Numbered from the stretch's first letter, positions 37,352-47,950 are shown. The stretch is DNA of 64,000 nt from Phycisphaerales bacterium (GCA_020845755.1 JADLFE010000050.1:16743-80742), one strand, 5' to 3'. Notes: a model not told the origin generated them from the letters alone. Numbers and translations: made by a program.

Positions 37352-40187
37352 GCACCGATTTGTTCAACCGCGCCGTCGTGTCGGGCATCGTCGCAGATAC
37401 ATACACATGCTCGCCCGACAGCGTCCGAAGCCCCTTCGGATAATTGAACCGCCGCGCCACGTGCCCCCCGGGCGCCAGCGAACTGATCGTCGCCTTGATC
37501 CGCGGAACGCCCGGCGCAAACGCCGTCAACTCCACGTTGATCGGCCCGCTCGACGTGTTCTCGATATCCGCCTCCACGATCAGGTCGCCGTTCCTCAGAC
37601 CGATGCTCGCCAGACGCATCTCCATCTCCGCCAACCCCACCGACATGTACCGCTGAATCCGGATCAGCCCGTAACTGTGATCCGTCGCCGGCTCCACATC
37701 GATCACAAACGGCCTCTCGCCCGCCTCTTCCGACGGCGGATACGCGATCGTCAGCGGCAACGCACCCGTCGTCCCCGGAAGCACTGTCGCTCGCGACGCC
37801 CGTGGCTTCACCACCCAACTCCGGTCCCGGTGACCGCCAGAATCGATCCCGCCCGGTGAAACCACGAAAAACTTCGCGTCCAGCGTCCCGGGCCACGGAT
37901 TCTGAAACGTGATGCTCCGCTCGTGCGTTGTGTTCACCGCCGGCAAGTCCCGCGGCGTCAGTTCGATCGACGCCAGAAAACGCACCAGCCGATGGTCCAC
38001 GCCCTCAACCACCACCGGCGACGCTGTGATCGGTATCCGCACCGGCTGATGTCGCACCGGCACCCGCCCCGTCGCGTCAGCCACTGGAGCGACGTAACTC
38101 CCGTCCAGCGGCGCGTCCTCCTGGTTCCCAAATACGTCCACCACCGTGATCTTCTCGTCACCGAGGTACGAGTTCAGAACCGCTACGTCCGACGATGCCG
38201 ACTCGTTCCACAGCACCAACGCCCCAACTCCCTCGTCCAGACGCGTGTCTCGCGGCGCCAGCACAAAGCACCTCACGCCCGGAATCGCTCGGTACTCCCC
38301 GATCACCACACGACCCGCCAACGCCCGCGTCACCGCTCGCCACGCCGCTGACAACGCCGTCGGAACCGCCCGCGGCCTCCGCTCCTGGCTCCACTCCCAA
38401 GGCTGCTCCATCGCCAACGCCGGGGGCTCGACTCCAGACACGGACCCGAGTTCAGACCACGACAGCACCGCGCGCCGGAACATCTGATCCGCCGACTCAC
38501 GCTCCGAAATGCCGTCACGCCGCGCCTCCAGCACCAGCGTCAGCGGACCACCGCTCCCGCTCTCTCGCCACCGCCGCGCGAACGACACCACCGCGTCCTC
38601 CGTCGACTCCCACGGCGCTACGGCCGTCGCCGACACCCCACGCGATGGCAACGCCTCGATCGCCCGATCTATCCGCCATGGAAGATCGATCACCGGCGCC
38701 GCCACAAACGACGAAAACTCGCTCGATAGACGCGTCACATCGTCGTTGAGCGCAGCCCTCCAGAACGCCCGATCGTCCCCCGCCCGCCCGATCTGCCAAC
38801 GACGAACACTCTGACCGTGCGCGTCCAGTATCGGCGCCAGAAATGGCTTCCAGTCCGATCCCTCCGACGACAACGCCGCCCACACGTCGTCGTTCTCGAC
38901 TCGAACCTGCGACGCCAACGCCGACGGTACCCGCGGCAGGCTCAGCGTCACCTGCGAGCCCGATGACAACAACGTGTCCAGCAATCCCGACATCTCACCA
39001 GCCCATGCTGATGCACCCTCCGGTGTCACCCCCGTCGACCACGCCGGCAGCGTGACCGCCCCGCTCCCGAGTTCCTGCATCACCCGCGGCAAACTCCCCG
39101 ACAATTCTCGCTTCCACTCCGTTACGATCAGGCCAAACCGCCGACGATCCAACGGCCCCGCACGCGCGGTCCACGCCGCGTCCTCCGGCGGCAGCCACAC
39201 CATCGCCGTCTTCACGTGCGCCACGTCGCCGCTCTTGTTCCGAACTCGCAACTCCGCGGAATACCACCCGTACTTCTCCAGCGTCGGGTCCCACTCCGCT
39301 CGAACCGCGCCCGTCCCAAGCACCCGCGAATCCTCGTACACCACCTCCCCGTCTACTCCTCGCACCACAAGCGATGACGAGAGTTCCTCCCCCGTCAGAT
39401 CCCGCAGTACCAGCGACAGCCGAGGCCGCTCCGGCGCCGTCACGATGTTCGATGCTCCGCTCGCCATAAACTCGATCCGAGGCAACTGCGACACCGCCAC
39501 ATCATCAAACCACGCCACCCCGTCCAGGTCTTCCGCGTATACGTGGTGCACGCCCAGCCTCGCCGCCTCCACCTGCGCCGGCTGCACCACCTGCAACTCC
39601 AACTGGATGAACGCCGCTCCCTCGCGACGACCCACCAACTCGATCGCCACCGCCGTCCAACTCCCTTCCGATACCACCAACGCGCTCGATACCTCCGAGC
39701 CCGCGATTACCTTCGACTGCGCATCCAAAAACCGCGCCACCACTCGCGCCCGCGCGTGCGTCAAATGGTGCGTCTTGATCTGCGCGTTGATCACATAGTC
39801 CGCGCCCGGAAGCACCACAAGCACCCCGGGATCAAGCATCAGGCTGGCGCTCCCGCCCTTCGTCGGCATCCGCACGCACCCGCCGAACTTCCCCAGGCCC
39901 GGCCCGTACTCCAACTCCGACTGGTTCCACACCGGAAACCCCGGCCTCACACGCGGAACACTCGGATCGTCCTGGCCGCGATACCAGAAGTGGGGGATCG
40001 GATCCGGGTTGGTCTCACGCTCCTCAAAGTCGAACAACTTCAACAGCCGACGCGCGCCCTCCGGACGACGATCGTCGCGCACGCCCGGCGAGCCCGGCTG
40101 CCCAACCTCCTGCGCACGCGACAGCCCCGTCACCCCGATCAGAGCCGCCGCCAGCGCGCATCGCCACCAAAATCCCATCGGACCCAT
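37338..40187 (-). CDS. Large secreted protein of unknown function
   Basis: 949 residues from ATG 40187 (ATG 40178 is equally possible; longer starts add noise). The signal peptide MGFWWRCALAAALIGVTGLSRAQ precedes ~50 residues of linker. Residues ~50-260 look like a carbohydrate-binding or jelly-roll domain: FDFEERETNPDPIPHFWYRG and repeated YVINAQIKT-type strands. Ig-like strands follow. Around 350-640 is a region with alternating strands and helices (FGLIVTEWKRELSGSLPRVM, ENDDVWAALSS, APVIDLPWRIDRAIEA) that could be a barrel, and the C-terminus has more beta domains. I recognise no family and no catalytic motif. It sits at the 3' end of the ABC-transporter block. Confidence 0.7.
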   Translation of the reverse strand: MGPMGFWWRCALAAALIGVTGLSRAQEVGQPGSPGVRDDRRPEGARRLLKLFDFEERETNPDPIPHFWYRGQDDPSVPRVRPGFPVWNQSELEYGPGLGKFGGCVRMPTKGGSASLMLDPGVLVVLPGADYVINAQIKTHHLTHARARVVARFLDAQSKVIAGSEVSSALVVSEGSWTAVAIELVGRREGAAFIQLELQVVQPAQVEAARLGVHHVYAEDLDGVAWFDDVAVSQLPRIEFMASGASNIVTAPERPRLSLVLRDLTGEELSSSLVVRGVDGEVVYEDSRVLGTGAVRAEWDPTLEKYGWYSAELRVRNKSGDVAHVKTAMVWLPPEDAAWTARAGPLDRRRFGLIVTEWKRELSGSLPRVMQELGSGAVTLPAWSTGVTPEGASAWAGEMSGLLDTLLSSGSQVTLSLPRVPSALASQVRVENDDVWAALSSEGSDWKPFLAPILDAHGQSVRRWQIGRAGDDRAFWRAALNDDVTRLSSEFSSFVAAPVIDLPWRIDRAIEALPSRGVSATAVAPWESTEDAVVSFARRWRESGSGGPLTLVLEARRDGISERESADQMFRRAVLSWSELGSVSGVEPPALAMEQPWEWSQERRPRAVPTALSAAWRAVTRALAGRVVIGEYRAIPGVRCFVLAPRDTRLDEGVGALVLWNESASSDVAVLNSYLGDEKITVVDVFGNQEDAPLDGSYVAPVADATGRVPVRHQPVRIPITASPVVVEGVDHRLVRFLASIELTPRDLPAVNTTHERSITFQNPWPGTLDAKFFVVSPGGIDSGGHRDRSWVVKPRASRATVLPGTTGALPLTIAYPPSEEAGERPFVIDVEPATDHSYGLIRIQRYMSVGLAEMEMRLASIGLRNGDLIVEADIENTSSGPINVELTAFAPGVPRIKATISSLAPGGHVARRFNYPKGLRTLSGEHVYVSATMPDTTARLNKSVLIER

Positions 40188-40292
40188 GCCCTGAATATCG
40201 ACCAAACAACCGTCACGCCCCAACTCTTCCGACCGTCTTTCAACGCCGCTTCTGGTCCTTGCTTCCCCGCATGCCACGCGCGTGACTGCTCG

Positions 40293-42170
40293 CTACGCCG
40301 CACGCCCCGACAGCCTGTTGAACCGCGCCACGATCCCCGCCAGAACGCCCGCCGTCGCCAGCACATACCCGCCGCCCGTCACCAGCCCCGCCACCGCCAC
40401 CCACACCACCACCCCAAAACTCCCGCCCGGACCCAGGTTGAAGTGATGACCCGCCGCCATCCAACTCTGCGGCGAGGAAAACCCGTCTATGTTCGTCCCC
40501 GCCATGAACGTAGGGTTGATCGCCAGCACCCCACGCATGATCGTGTCGCCAACGCCGTCCAGCCGCACGCGCTCGAACAACATCATCGACACGCCCGCCA
40601 TCGCCGGCAGCGCACCCCACATTCCCATCGCCAGCACCAGATTGAACACCGCCGCCGTCGTCGGCCGCCGGAATCGCATGCTCAGCCAGATTCCCGTCGC
40701 CGACAAAAACGCCACCGACGGCATCAGGATCACCCAGTGCATCAGCACGCCAACAGGATTCAGGTCCCCCGACAGCACCGAATAGATCTGCTGCACCAGC
40801 ACCACCAGCGGCACAAACAACTGCCGCTTCACGCTCCCCACGAACTTCCCCATCACGATCTGCCGCGGCGACAGCCCCGTCGTGAGAAGCACTTCCCACG
40901 TCCGCGCCTCGCGCTCGCCGTTCACGCTCCCCGCGCTCCCCGCCGTCGACAAGAGCAGCGTCAGTATCGACCCCAGAACCGTCGTCATCATCGTCGCGCT
41001 GCGGGTGTCCGACTCATTCCAGTTGGCGATCACCAGGAAACACGCCGCGATGAGCAACGCGAACACCATCCAGAACGTCCGACGGAACATCTTCTGCCGC
41101 AGCTCGCGCCACATCATCGGCTGACCGCCCACCTCGCGCGATTCCTCACGCTTCGTGCCCCCCGCCTTGGATGTCGCCTTCTCCTTGGGTGTCGTTGCCC
41201 CCTCCCCCTCACGCCGCAAGAGCGCCCTCACCCGCGCCGTCGCGAACATCAAGACGATCGCCCCCACACCCGCGTTCGTCAACGCGTTGGCGATCCAGAT
41301 CGTCCGCACCGCAAATGGCACACCCGGCCCCCCGCCCACCAGGTCCACGATCAACATGAACGCCGTCGCCGGGCTCGACAACGCGAACGCCACGCTGAAC
41401 GGCATCTTCATGCCCATGCTGATCAACTTCCCCATCAACAACGCCGGCGCAGCGTTCAGCGCGATCGCCGCCATCATCGCCAGCATCGACGCCGTCAGAC
41501 CGCGCTTCGCACCCGTCGAAAAGAACACCGCCAGCGACGCGCCCAGAAACGCCATCGCAAACGATACCGCCAGCCCCGCGAACACAAACTCCACCGGCAC
41601 CCCGCCGAATACCCGCACCGCCAGCACCAAGGGCAGTGGGATCAACGCCAGGATCGTCAACTGCGAGAACGCGCTGACCATCTTCCCCATCACGATCTGC
41701 CACGCCGTCAGCGGCGTCGTCAAGAGCGCCGACAGCGTCCCCGCCCGCTTCTCGTCGCACAACGATGGCCCAAGCAGGATCGGCCCCGCCAGCGACATGC
41801 CGATCAACTGCACCAGGAACACCGTGATGCTCACCGCAGGCGCCAGCCCCTGCAACTCCTGCAGTCGCATGGCCGCGCCGTTCGTCGAGACCGAAGTCCC
41901 GACCGTCCATCCCACCATCGCCAGGAACACCATCGCTGTGATGAACGCCAGCAGAAACGCCGTCACTCCCCGCGTCAGATACGTGAAGTACCGACGCCCC
42001 TGCACCCGCATCTCTTTCTGCACGATCGCGCCCGGCCACAGGTTCTCCGGCCGGAGCATCAGCACGATCCGCCTCAGTCGCGAGCGCGTCCCCGACAACG
42101 AGGCCACGCCCGATACCGCCGCCGCGCCACTCGCGCCCGTCCCGGAGTTGTTCGCGGGAGCGTCGCTCAC
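40293..42170 (-). CDS. ABC-2 type transporter permease, duplicated
   Basis: 625-residue membrane protein made of two ABC-2-like halves of about six helices each. Both halves contain the same type of motif, near GTLSALLTTPLTAWQIVMGK and REARTWEVLLTTGLSPRQIV, typical of NatB/GldF-like exporters. A charged ~45-residue cytosolic linker joins the halves. GTG 42170 is chosen: its four bases GTGA overlap the stop of the ATPase gene, whereas the longer open frame would run back through the ATPase gene. Substrate unknown; works with the upstream ATPase. Confidence 0.85.
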   Translation of the reverse strand: MSDAPANNSGTGASGAAAVSGVASLSGTRSRLRRIVLMLRPENLWPGAIVQKEMRVQGRRYFTYLTRGVTAFLLAFITAMVFLAMVGWTVGTSVSTNGAAMRLQELQGLAPAVSITVFLVQLIGMSLAGPILLGPSLCDEKRAGTLSALLTTPLTAWQIVMGKMVSAFSQLTILALIPLPLVLAVRVFGGVPVEFVFAGLAVSFAMAFLGASLAVFFSTGAKRGLTASMLAMMAAIALNAAPALLMGKLISMGMKMPFSVAFALSSPATAFMLIVDLVGGGPGVPFAVRTIWIANALTNAGVGAIVLMFATARVRALLRREGEGATTPKEKATSKAGGTKREESREVGGQPMMWRELRQKMFRRTFWMVFALLIAACFLVIANWNESDTRSATMMTTVLGSILTLLLSTAGSAGSVNGEREARTWEVLLTTGLSPRQIVMGKFVGSVKRQLFVPLVVLVQQIYSVLSGDLNPVGVLMHWVILMPSVAFLSATGIWLSMRFRRPTTAAVFNLVLAMGMWGALPAMAGVSMMLFERVRLDGVGDTIMRGVLAINPTFMAGTNIDGFSSPQSWMAAGHHFNLGPGGSFGVVVWVAVAGLVTGGGYVLATAGVLAGIVARFNRLSGRAA

Positions 42171-43114
42171 TGCAATGCCCCCGTCGTCAGTTTCAGAAAC
42201 GCGTCCTCGAGTTTCACACCCTCGGGCGTGAAACTCCCGATCTTCGCCCCGGCCGCCATCAGCAATTCCAGCAGGAAATGGTGCCCGTGCCTGCCCGCCT
42301 TGAGTTCCACCACAAGGCACGCTCCGCCCGCCTCGTGCTCCACACCTACCTTCGCAATCCGATCATCCCGCGACAATGCCTCGGCCACCTCCGCCGGCGT
42401 TCGCCCGCCCGCCTCCAGCATGATCGTGATCCGTTCCCCCGCGCGCACCCGCGCGTACGCGTCCTGGATTGACCCCGCGTACAGGAGTACCCCCCGCTCG
42501 ATGATCCCGATGCTCGTCGACATCTCCGCAAGTTCACTCAGGATGTGCGAACTGACCATCAGCGATTTGCCCATCCGCGCCAACTCGGTGAGAAGTTCGC
42601 GCATCTCGATCCGCGCCCGCGGATCAAGGCCGCTTGCCGGTTCATCCAGCAGCAGCACCTTGGGCTCGTGGATCAGCACGCGCGCCACGCCCAGCCGCTG
42701 CTGCATGCCGCGCGACAGGCTGTCCACCATCGCGTGCCGCTTGGCGCCGAGGTCGGTCAACTCCAGCACGCTGTCGATCACGCCCTTGCGCTTCTTGCGC
42801 TCGATCTGGAACGCCGCCGCGAAGAACTGCAGATACTCGTCGACCGTCAGATCGTCGTACACACCCAGGAAATCGGGCATGTATCCGATCGCGCGCCGGA
42901 TGAGATCGCCGTCGGTGCGGATGTCATAGCCCGCAACCCGCGCGGTCCCCGCGTCGGGCGCAAGCAGACACGCCAGGATCTTCATGGTCGTGCTCTTGCC
43001 CGCGCCGTTGGGCCCGATGAAGCCAAACACCTCGCCCGCGCCGATGTTCAGCGTCAGGTTTTCCAACGCCACCAGCGATCCGAACCGCTTGGTCAGTCCC
43101 CGCGCCTCAATCAT
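42167..43114 (-). CDS. ABC transporter ATP-binding protein
   Basis: 315-residue ATPase of the multidrug/NatA-GldA type. Walker A is GPNGAGKST (~34-42), the signature is LSRGMQQRLGVARVL, and Walker B is VLLLDEPASGLDP followed by the H-loop SSHILSEL. A C-terminal ~90-residue extension after the nucleotide domain is common in this subfamily. It overlaps the permease gene by 4 bp and lies 40 bp after the membrane-protein gene upstream in the operon. It energises transport by the two-lobed permease. Confidence 0.92.
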   Translation of the reverse strand: MIEARGLTKRFGSLVALENLTLNIGAGEVFGFIGPNGAGKSTTMKILACLLAPDAGTARVAGYDIRTDGDLIRRAIGYMPDFLGVYDDLTVDEYLQFFAAAFQIERKKRKGVIDSVLELTDLGAKRHAMVDSLSRGMQQRLGVARVLIHEPKVLLLDEPASGLDPRARIEMRELLTELARMGKSLMVSSHILSELAEMSTSIGIIERGVLLYAGSIQDAYARVRAGERITIMLEAGGRTPAEVAEALSRDDRIAKVGVEHEAGGACLVVELKAGRHGHHFLLELLMAAGAKIGSFTPEGVKLEDAFLKLTTGALQ

Positions 43115-43154
43115 CGCTCGCCTTCACTTCCCATCTGTCACGTCCCCCGCGCGT

Positions 43155-45599
43155 TCACTCCGGCTCTACTTCGATCTTCTCGATCGGCGCTCCCGTTGCC
43201 TTTTTCCGCTTCTCTTCTTCCTCGCGAACGTCCTTCTCGCCCTTCTCGATCGGCGCCACGTCCGCCGTCCACATCGTCGCCCGCGCCTCGCGCTTCTTGG
43301 ACTCCGGCAGCTCGATCGTCGTCCGCACGATCCGCGTCATCACGCCCTTCTCTTCGATCCCCGTCCTCAGTCCAGTCGGCAGCCCCTTGACCCACAGGTG
43401 CACCCGCGCCCAGCGCCCGCTCGCCAGCCGCGCCTCCTGCGCCACTTCCGCCCGCATCGCAAGCCCGATCGACTCGCCCGCCGCCTGCCCCGCCGAGATC
43501 CCGCCGCTGGTCTGCAGCAGCCGCAGCGCCTGCCGCTCGAACGGGCCGAGCGCCGTCCCCTTCACGCCCCGCGCCGTCCACGCATCTCCCTCGCGCGAGA
43601 ACGAAAGGTCATACACCTCCTCGCCCATCTCAAGCCGCCCCGTCACGATCGACGCGCCCTCGTCCATCTCAACGCTCAAACGCGGCACATCTCCCTCAAA
43701 CTCCAGCACCACCCGCGGCTCGCTCGCCGCCGTCATCCCCTTCATCGCGCGGAACGTCCACTGCGGCTGATCCATCCCCGCCGGCACGCTCCCCGACCCC
43801 GGATCGCCCGGCGATTCCCGCAGTTCCAGCGCCGGGAGCAACAGCCCTCGCGAGTTCCCGCGCCCGTAAGAGCCGTTGGTCGCCGAAACCCCGCGATACC
43901 ACCCGTCACGCGCCAGGCCCTCCAACGCCACGCTCGTCCGCCGCTGCATGAAACTCGCGATCACATCGCTGGCGACCGCGCTCCCCGCGCCGTCTCGCGG
44001 GCTGCGCCCGTCCACCACCTGCCAACGCGACACCGCGGAATCTCCGCCGCGAATGACCGTCGGCACGACCACCGCGACCGCGCTGGCCGCGACGATCCAC
44101 CCAAGCGCCGTCGCCCACCCAAGGTGCCGCTTGCGGATCACTCCCAGCCATATGTAATCGCCGATCCCCAGCACCAGCGCCAGCAGGCCCATGCACCCCG
44201 CGATCACCACGAACGATATCGGATTGACCGTGTGCGACCGGCTCAGTTCGTCGAGCACCATCGACATCCCGATCCGCGTCGAAAGGTCGCCTCCGGACGC
44301 GTTGTACTGATAGTCGTACATCCAGTAGTTGTCTTTGGTCTTCCTGAGCGTGCTCCGCCGCCAGGTTTCCAGCACGCCAAGCATCGCATCACGCCACACG
44401 CGCCGCGTCACCCGCGGGTCCGCCACCGTGCCCACACGTTCCGGCTCCACGCCGATGATCGTCACGAACCCGAACCCCGCCGGCCCCTCGGCCAACAGTC
44501 CCTTCTCGCCGCCCACGCTCCAGCGCGTCCGCCACCCCTCTCGCTCGCCACGCGACCGCAGCGAGATCGCCCGCGCGTTCACCTGCCCGCCCGCCTCCGC
44601 GATGACCAGCGTCGGGTCCCGCTTCATCGCAAGATCGCGCATCGTCCCCAGCATCGTGCGAAGTTCCGGCGGCGTGCTCATCCGCGCCGCCTCGCCCACC
44701 TCCACGAAATCAAACTCTTCGCCCGCGGGCAGCCAACTCCGCCACGCGCTCCCACCCGTGCTCACAACCAGCACCAGCTTGCCGCCCGAAAGCGTCCAAC
44801 GCCGCACCGCCTCCACGACCCGCGGGTCGACCGCCCCAAGAGTCTCCGGCGCGATCACCAGCGCTTCCAGTCCTTCGTACGCCCCGGCGTTCCGCGGCAT
44901 CTCCGCCGCCTCCGTCACCGCCGCCGACACGTCCGCCCACCAATCCGTCGCATCATCCACCATCGAGCCCGGCAGCCGAGGCCTCGTCAACCCCATCGTC
45001 GTCCGCACGACCGTCGCCAGCGACTGCCGCCCAACCGACATCACATACGCATAGTCCGAGTCCACCACCCCAAACAATTTCTGCTGGTCGCCGTCGGGAA
45101 ACTCCGCAAGATTCGTTTCGAGCGCCCGCCCGCCGCCACCGTCGATCAGCGTCACCTTGATCTCAGGCATCGATCGCGGCAGGCACACCACCGCATCGAC
45201 CGGCGTCAGAACGCCCGGTGTCGCCGCGGCCGGCACGATCACCCGCGCCCCCTGCGAGTTGTCCTGCGCATACTCGAGCACCATGAAGCCGGAGAACCCC
45301 TTCTCGCTCTCCAGCCACACACGCATCGGAGCATATCGATCGCCCGGAGCACGAGCGCCCGACCTATCACCGTTGCCCGTCGGCCCCGCCATCCCCTCGC
45401 CGCCGTAGCCAAACTCCGCCCTCACCACCTCGACCCTGGCTCGCTTCCGCTCCGGCACGTCGCCCGCCTGCGCAAGCATCACGCCGTCCGCATCAGGCGC
45501 CACACCAAGCGATGATGACTCGCCCTGCGCATGCGACCACGCCGCGCTCGCGATCACGAGCGCCGCCGCCATCCACGCTCGCACGCTTCCGAGTCCCAT
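43155..45599 (-). CDS. Membrane protein of the Bat/ABC cluster, unknown function
   Basis: 814 residues from ATG 45599. A signal peptide ends near WSHAQG. A large periplasmic region follows, containing ALVIAPETLGAVDPRVVEAV and WTLSGGKLVLVVSTGG, which resembles the glutamine-amidotransferase-like fold found in GldG and DUF4350-type proteins. Two central helices are ISFVVIAGCMGLLALVLGIG and WATALGWIVAASAVAVVVP. The C-terminus is charged and rich in Lys/Glu. The position between a BatA-like gene and an ABC ATPase/permease pair suggests an accessory subunit of the exporter. No enzyme motif is visible. Confidence 0.7.
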   Translation of the reverse strand: MGLGSVRAWMAAALVIASAAWSHAQGESSSLGVAPDADGVMLAQAGDVPERKRARVEVVRAEFGYGGEGMAGPTGNGDRSGARAPGDRYAPMRVWLESEKGFSGFMVLEYAQDNSQGARVIVPAAATPGVLTPVDAVVCLPRSMPEIKVTLIDGGGGRALETNLAEFPDGDQQKLFGVVDSDYAYVMSVGRQSLATVVRTTMGLTRPRLPGSMVDDATDWWADVSAAVTEAAEMPRNAGAYEGLEALVIAPETLGAVDPRVVEAVRRWTLSGGKLVLVVSTGGSAWRSWLPAGEEFDFVEVGEAARMSTPPELRTMLGTMRDLAMKRDPTLVIAEAGGQVNARAISLRSRGEREGWRTRWSVGGEKGLLAEGPAGFGFVTIIGVEPERVGTVADPRVTRRVWRDAMLGVLETWRRSTLRKTKDNYWMYDYQYNASGGDLSTRIGMSMVLDELSRSHTVNPISFVVIAGCMGLLALVLGIGDYIWLGVIRKRHLGWATALGWIVAASAVAVVVPTVIRGGDSAVSRWQVVDGRSPRDGAGSAVASDVIASFMQRRTSVALEGLARDGWYRGVSATNGSYGRGNSRGLLLPALELRESPGDPGSGSVPAGMDQPQWTFRAMKGMTAASEPRVVLEFEGDVPRLSVEMDEGASIVTGRLEMGEEVYDLSFSREGDAWTARGVKGTALGPFERQALRLLQTSGGISAGQAAGESIGLAMRAEVAQEARLASGRWARVHLWVKGLPTGLRTGIEEKGVMTRIVRTTIELPESKKREARATMWTADVAPIEKGEKDVREEEEKRKKATGAPIEKIEVEPE

Positions 45600-45784
45600 G
45601 CGGTTCAATCAAGATCCCGTTCCGACCGCTCGCACCTTTCACGCAACCAAACTCGCTCGCCGCTCCGCGTACGCCAAATCCCCTCCGCATGTTTGGGATT
45701 GTCATCCGCGGCCTTGCACTCCGCCACTTCTCCTTCAATCACGACTGCCTCGTGCCTCTCCCTCCGCTTCCCACTCTGCTCCCT
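45600..45784. other. Short gap carrying an intergenic repeat motif
   Basis: 185 bp between two minus-strand genes. GCCTCGTGCCT at 45746-45756 is the complement of a motif found at 55985 and 60638, and it is followed by pyrimidine-rich CCTCTCC/CCTCC runs. No promoter can be named. Confidence 0.3.
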
Positions 45785-47950
45785 CTACACATGCACCTTC
45801 CGGTTGTACACAAACCACTCCAGCATCACCACCGCCAGCGCACCGAGCAGGAACCACGGCCAGAGCTTCCGCGTCCCCTTTGTCTCGAGCGCATCCTGCG
45901 CCGCCACCGGCCGTGATGCAAGCTCAAGTTTATCCGCCGACGCCGCGTCCGACTCGCGCGAGTCCAGCAGGTTCGCCGCAAAGAAACGCTCGTTCCTTCC
46001 GTCGCGCTGCGAGTCCGTCGGCCCCGAGCTTCCCGTCCACGACACGCGATAGAACCCCATCGCGCGGATCGGCCCGAACACCACGCGCCCGTCCGCCGCC
46101 GCCTCAAGCCTGCTCGACTCGCCCGCAGGAGATTCGATCGTCACGTTGCTCGCGCCCGTCGGCAACCGATCGCTCAGGATCGCGCCCGGCTGCACCATCT
46201 GCGACTGCCCGATCACGCCGCCCGACGACCCACCCACATAGCCCACCGCCTGGGCTGTGAACACGATGAACCCGACGTCAAACGGCCAGTTGCTCTCCAT
46301 CAAGTCCCACGGCACGATCACCGCGCGCCAGTCCGCGCCCCTCGCCTCCACGATCGACGCACCGCTCGTCGTCGACGCGAGCACCACCGCGCTCACGTCC
46401 GCGCCAGCACCGCCCGCCTGCGCCTTGACGACCTCCACCGCCCGGTTCTTCCCGATGATGAGCGGATCAAGATTCACGCTCCGCATCACCGGGTGAGATC
46501 GATCCCAGTCCACGATCTGCGTCGGACCGCTCACGCCCTTGTCCATGACCCCCGCACCCGGTGGCACCGCGTTGAAGATCACATAGCGCCCCGGCGGCAA
46601 ACTCCCATCACCATCCGGCGCGGGCACCCACCCATCCAGCACGAATACGTCGTATTCCCCGCCCCGCCCCTCCGCCAGCACCTTCTGGAACTGCTCGGGC
46701 GTCATCACGTCGTGACGCGACAACGGCAGGCCGTCCAGCGCCGCCGACAGGAACAGGTTGCCCTTGGCCGAAACGATCGCCACCGCCAGCCGCTTGGCCG
46801 GCGGCACGACGACATACGCCGCGTCGTCCGTCGGCAGCACGTCCGCCGTCGGCGTCAGCGCCCGATTCCCCGCGTTGTCATCGTCGAGCCCGCGCAGACG
46901 CACGCTTACCAGCGCGCCCTCCACTCGCTCCATCGGGAACACCACGCCTCCCGTCGAGGGCGTGAACACAGGCGTCGGCGGCTTGGAATCTCCAGCCTCT
47001 GCCCCCTTGTCTGTGTTGCTCGTCTCGGGCAACACGCTCGTCGCCGGCGGCATCGTCACCGCCTTCACGCCCGCCACCGCTCCGTCGATCGTCAACTCCA
47101 CGTCGACCGCGCGGGGCGCCCGCATCGTCGACTGCAATCCCACGAAAATCGAGAGTTGGCTCGGGTTGTCGAAGGCACGCTCAGCGCGAACGTTCGCGAT
47201 CGCCACGTTCCCGCTCTCGGGTTCGCCCACGCGATGGAACATGAACGTGTCGTTCGCGCCCGGCTGCGTCTCCATCGTGTCGGGCATCTTGCCGTCGCCG
47301 AATAGGTGCAGCACCGAGCCCGGCCCGCTCACCAGCCCGCGGTTCTCCACCACGACCGGCTTGCTGTGCGCCGTCGCCAGACGCATCGCCTCCGTCAGAC
47401 GCGTCGGCCCGTCCGTCGCCGCGATCGATCTGATCGCGGCCTTGAGCAGCGACTTGTCGCTCGTGAACTGCTGGCGAACCTCCGCCGTCGAGTCAAACGC
47501 GATCACCATCGCCTGGTCCGCCGATTCCTTCTGGAACACGCCCGGCTCGCGCAGCGTGTCGACCAGCTCCTCGGCTTGCTTCTTGGCGATCTCCAGACGC
47601 GTCGCCGGATTCGTCTTCTTCGCCGGATCGCCGTCGATCGCGTTCATGCTCGCCGAGCGATCGATCAGGATGATGTGCCGATCGCCCTTGGTCGTGTCGC
47701 CCGAGAGTTGCGGCTGCCCGACCGCGGCGATCGCCGCCGCCAGCGCGATGATCTGCAGGATCAGCAGGATGTTGCGGCGCAGTTTCTGGAACGGCGCGTT
47801 GGCCTGGATGTCCTGGATCGCCTTCTTCCACAGCAGCGTCGTCGACACCTCCATGTCGCGACGGCGCAACTTCAGGAAATACAGGATCACCAGCGACGGC
47901 ACGGCGATGGCCGCGGCGATCCCGGCGATGAGGGGCGTCAACCACGTCAC
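45785..47950 (-). CDS. BatA-like von Willebrand factor A membrane protein
   Basis: 721-residue protein. The N-terminal two-helix BatA domain has PSLVILYFLKLRRRDMEVST and ILLILQIIALAAAIAAVGQP. A VWA domain follows with MIDAS residues Asp97, Ser99 and Ser101 (ILIDRSASM). A middle region resembles the DUF4159/amidotransferase-like fold (EYDVFVLDGWVPAPDGDGSL, PPGRYVIFN), and a C-terminal helix (LWPWFLLGALAVVMLEWFVY) anchors the end. GTG 47950 overlaps the preceding lipoprotein stop by GTGA. VWA proteins of Bat operons are thought to act with MoxR ATPases in envelope-protein maturation; role here inferred. Confidence 0.85.
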   Translation of the reverse strand: MTWLTPLIAGIAAAIAVPSLVILYFLKLRRRDMEVSTTLLWKKAIQDIQANAPFQKLRRNILLILQIIALAAAIAAVGQPQLSGDTTKGDRHIILIDRSASMNAIDGDPAKKTNPATRLEIAKKQAEELVDTLREPGVFQKESADQAMVIAFDSTAEVRQQFTSDKSLLKAAIRSIAATDGPTRLTEAMRLATAHSKPVVVENRGLVSGPGSVLHLFGDGKMPDTMETQPGANDTFMFHRVGEPESGNVAIANVRAERAFDNPSQLSIFVGLQSTMRAPRAVDVELTIDGAVAGVKAVTMPPATSVLPETSNTDKGAEAGDSKPPTPVFTPSTGGVVFPMERVEGALVSVRLRGLDDDNAGNRALTPTADVLPTDDAAYVVVPPAKRLAVAIVSAKGNLFLSAALDGLPLSRHDVMTPEQFQKVLAEGRGGEYDVFVLDGWVPAPDGDGSLPPGRYVIFNAVPPGAGVMDKGVSGPTQIVDWDRSHPVMRSVNLDPLIIGKNRAVEVVKAQAGGAGADVSAVVLASTTSGASIVEARGADWRAVIVPWDLMESNWPFDVGFIVFTAQAVGYVGGSSGGVIGQSQMVQPGAILSDRLPTGASNVTIESPAGESSRLEAAADGRVVFGPIRAMGFYRVSWTGSSGPTDSQRDGRNERFFAANLLDSRESDAASADKLELASRPVAAQDALETKGTRKLWPWFLLGALAVVMLEWFVYNRKVHV

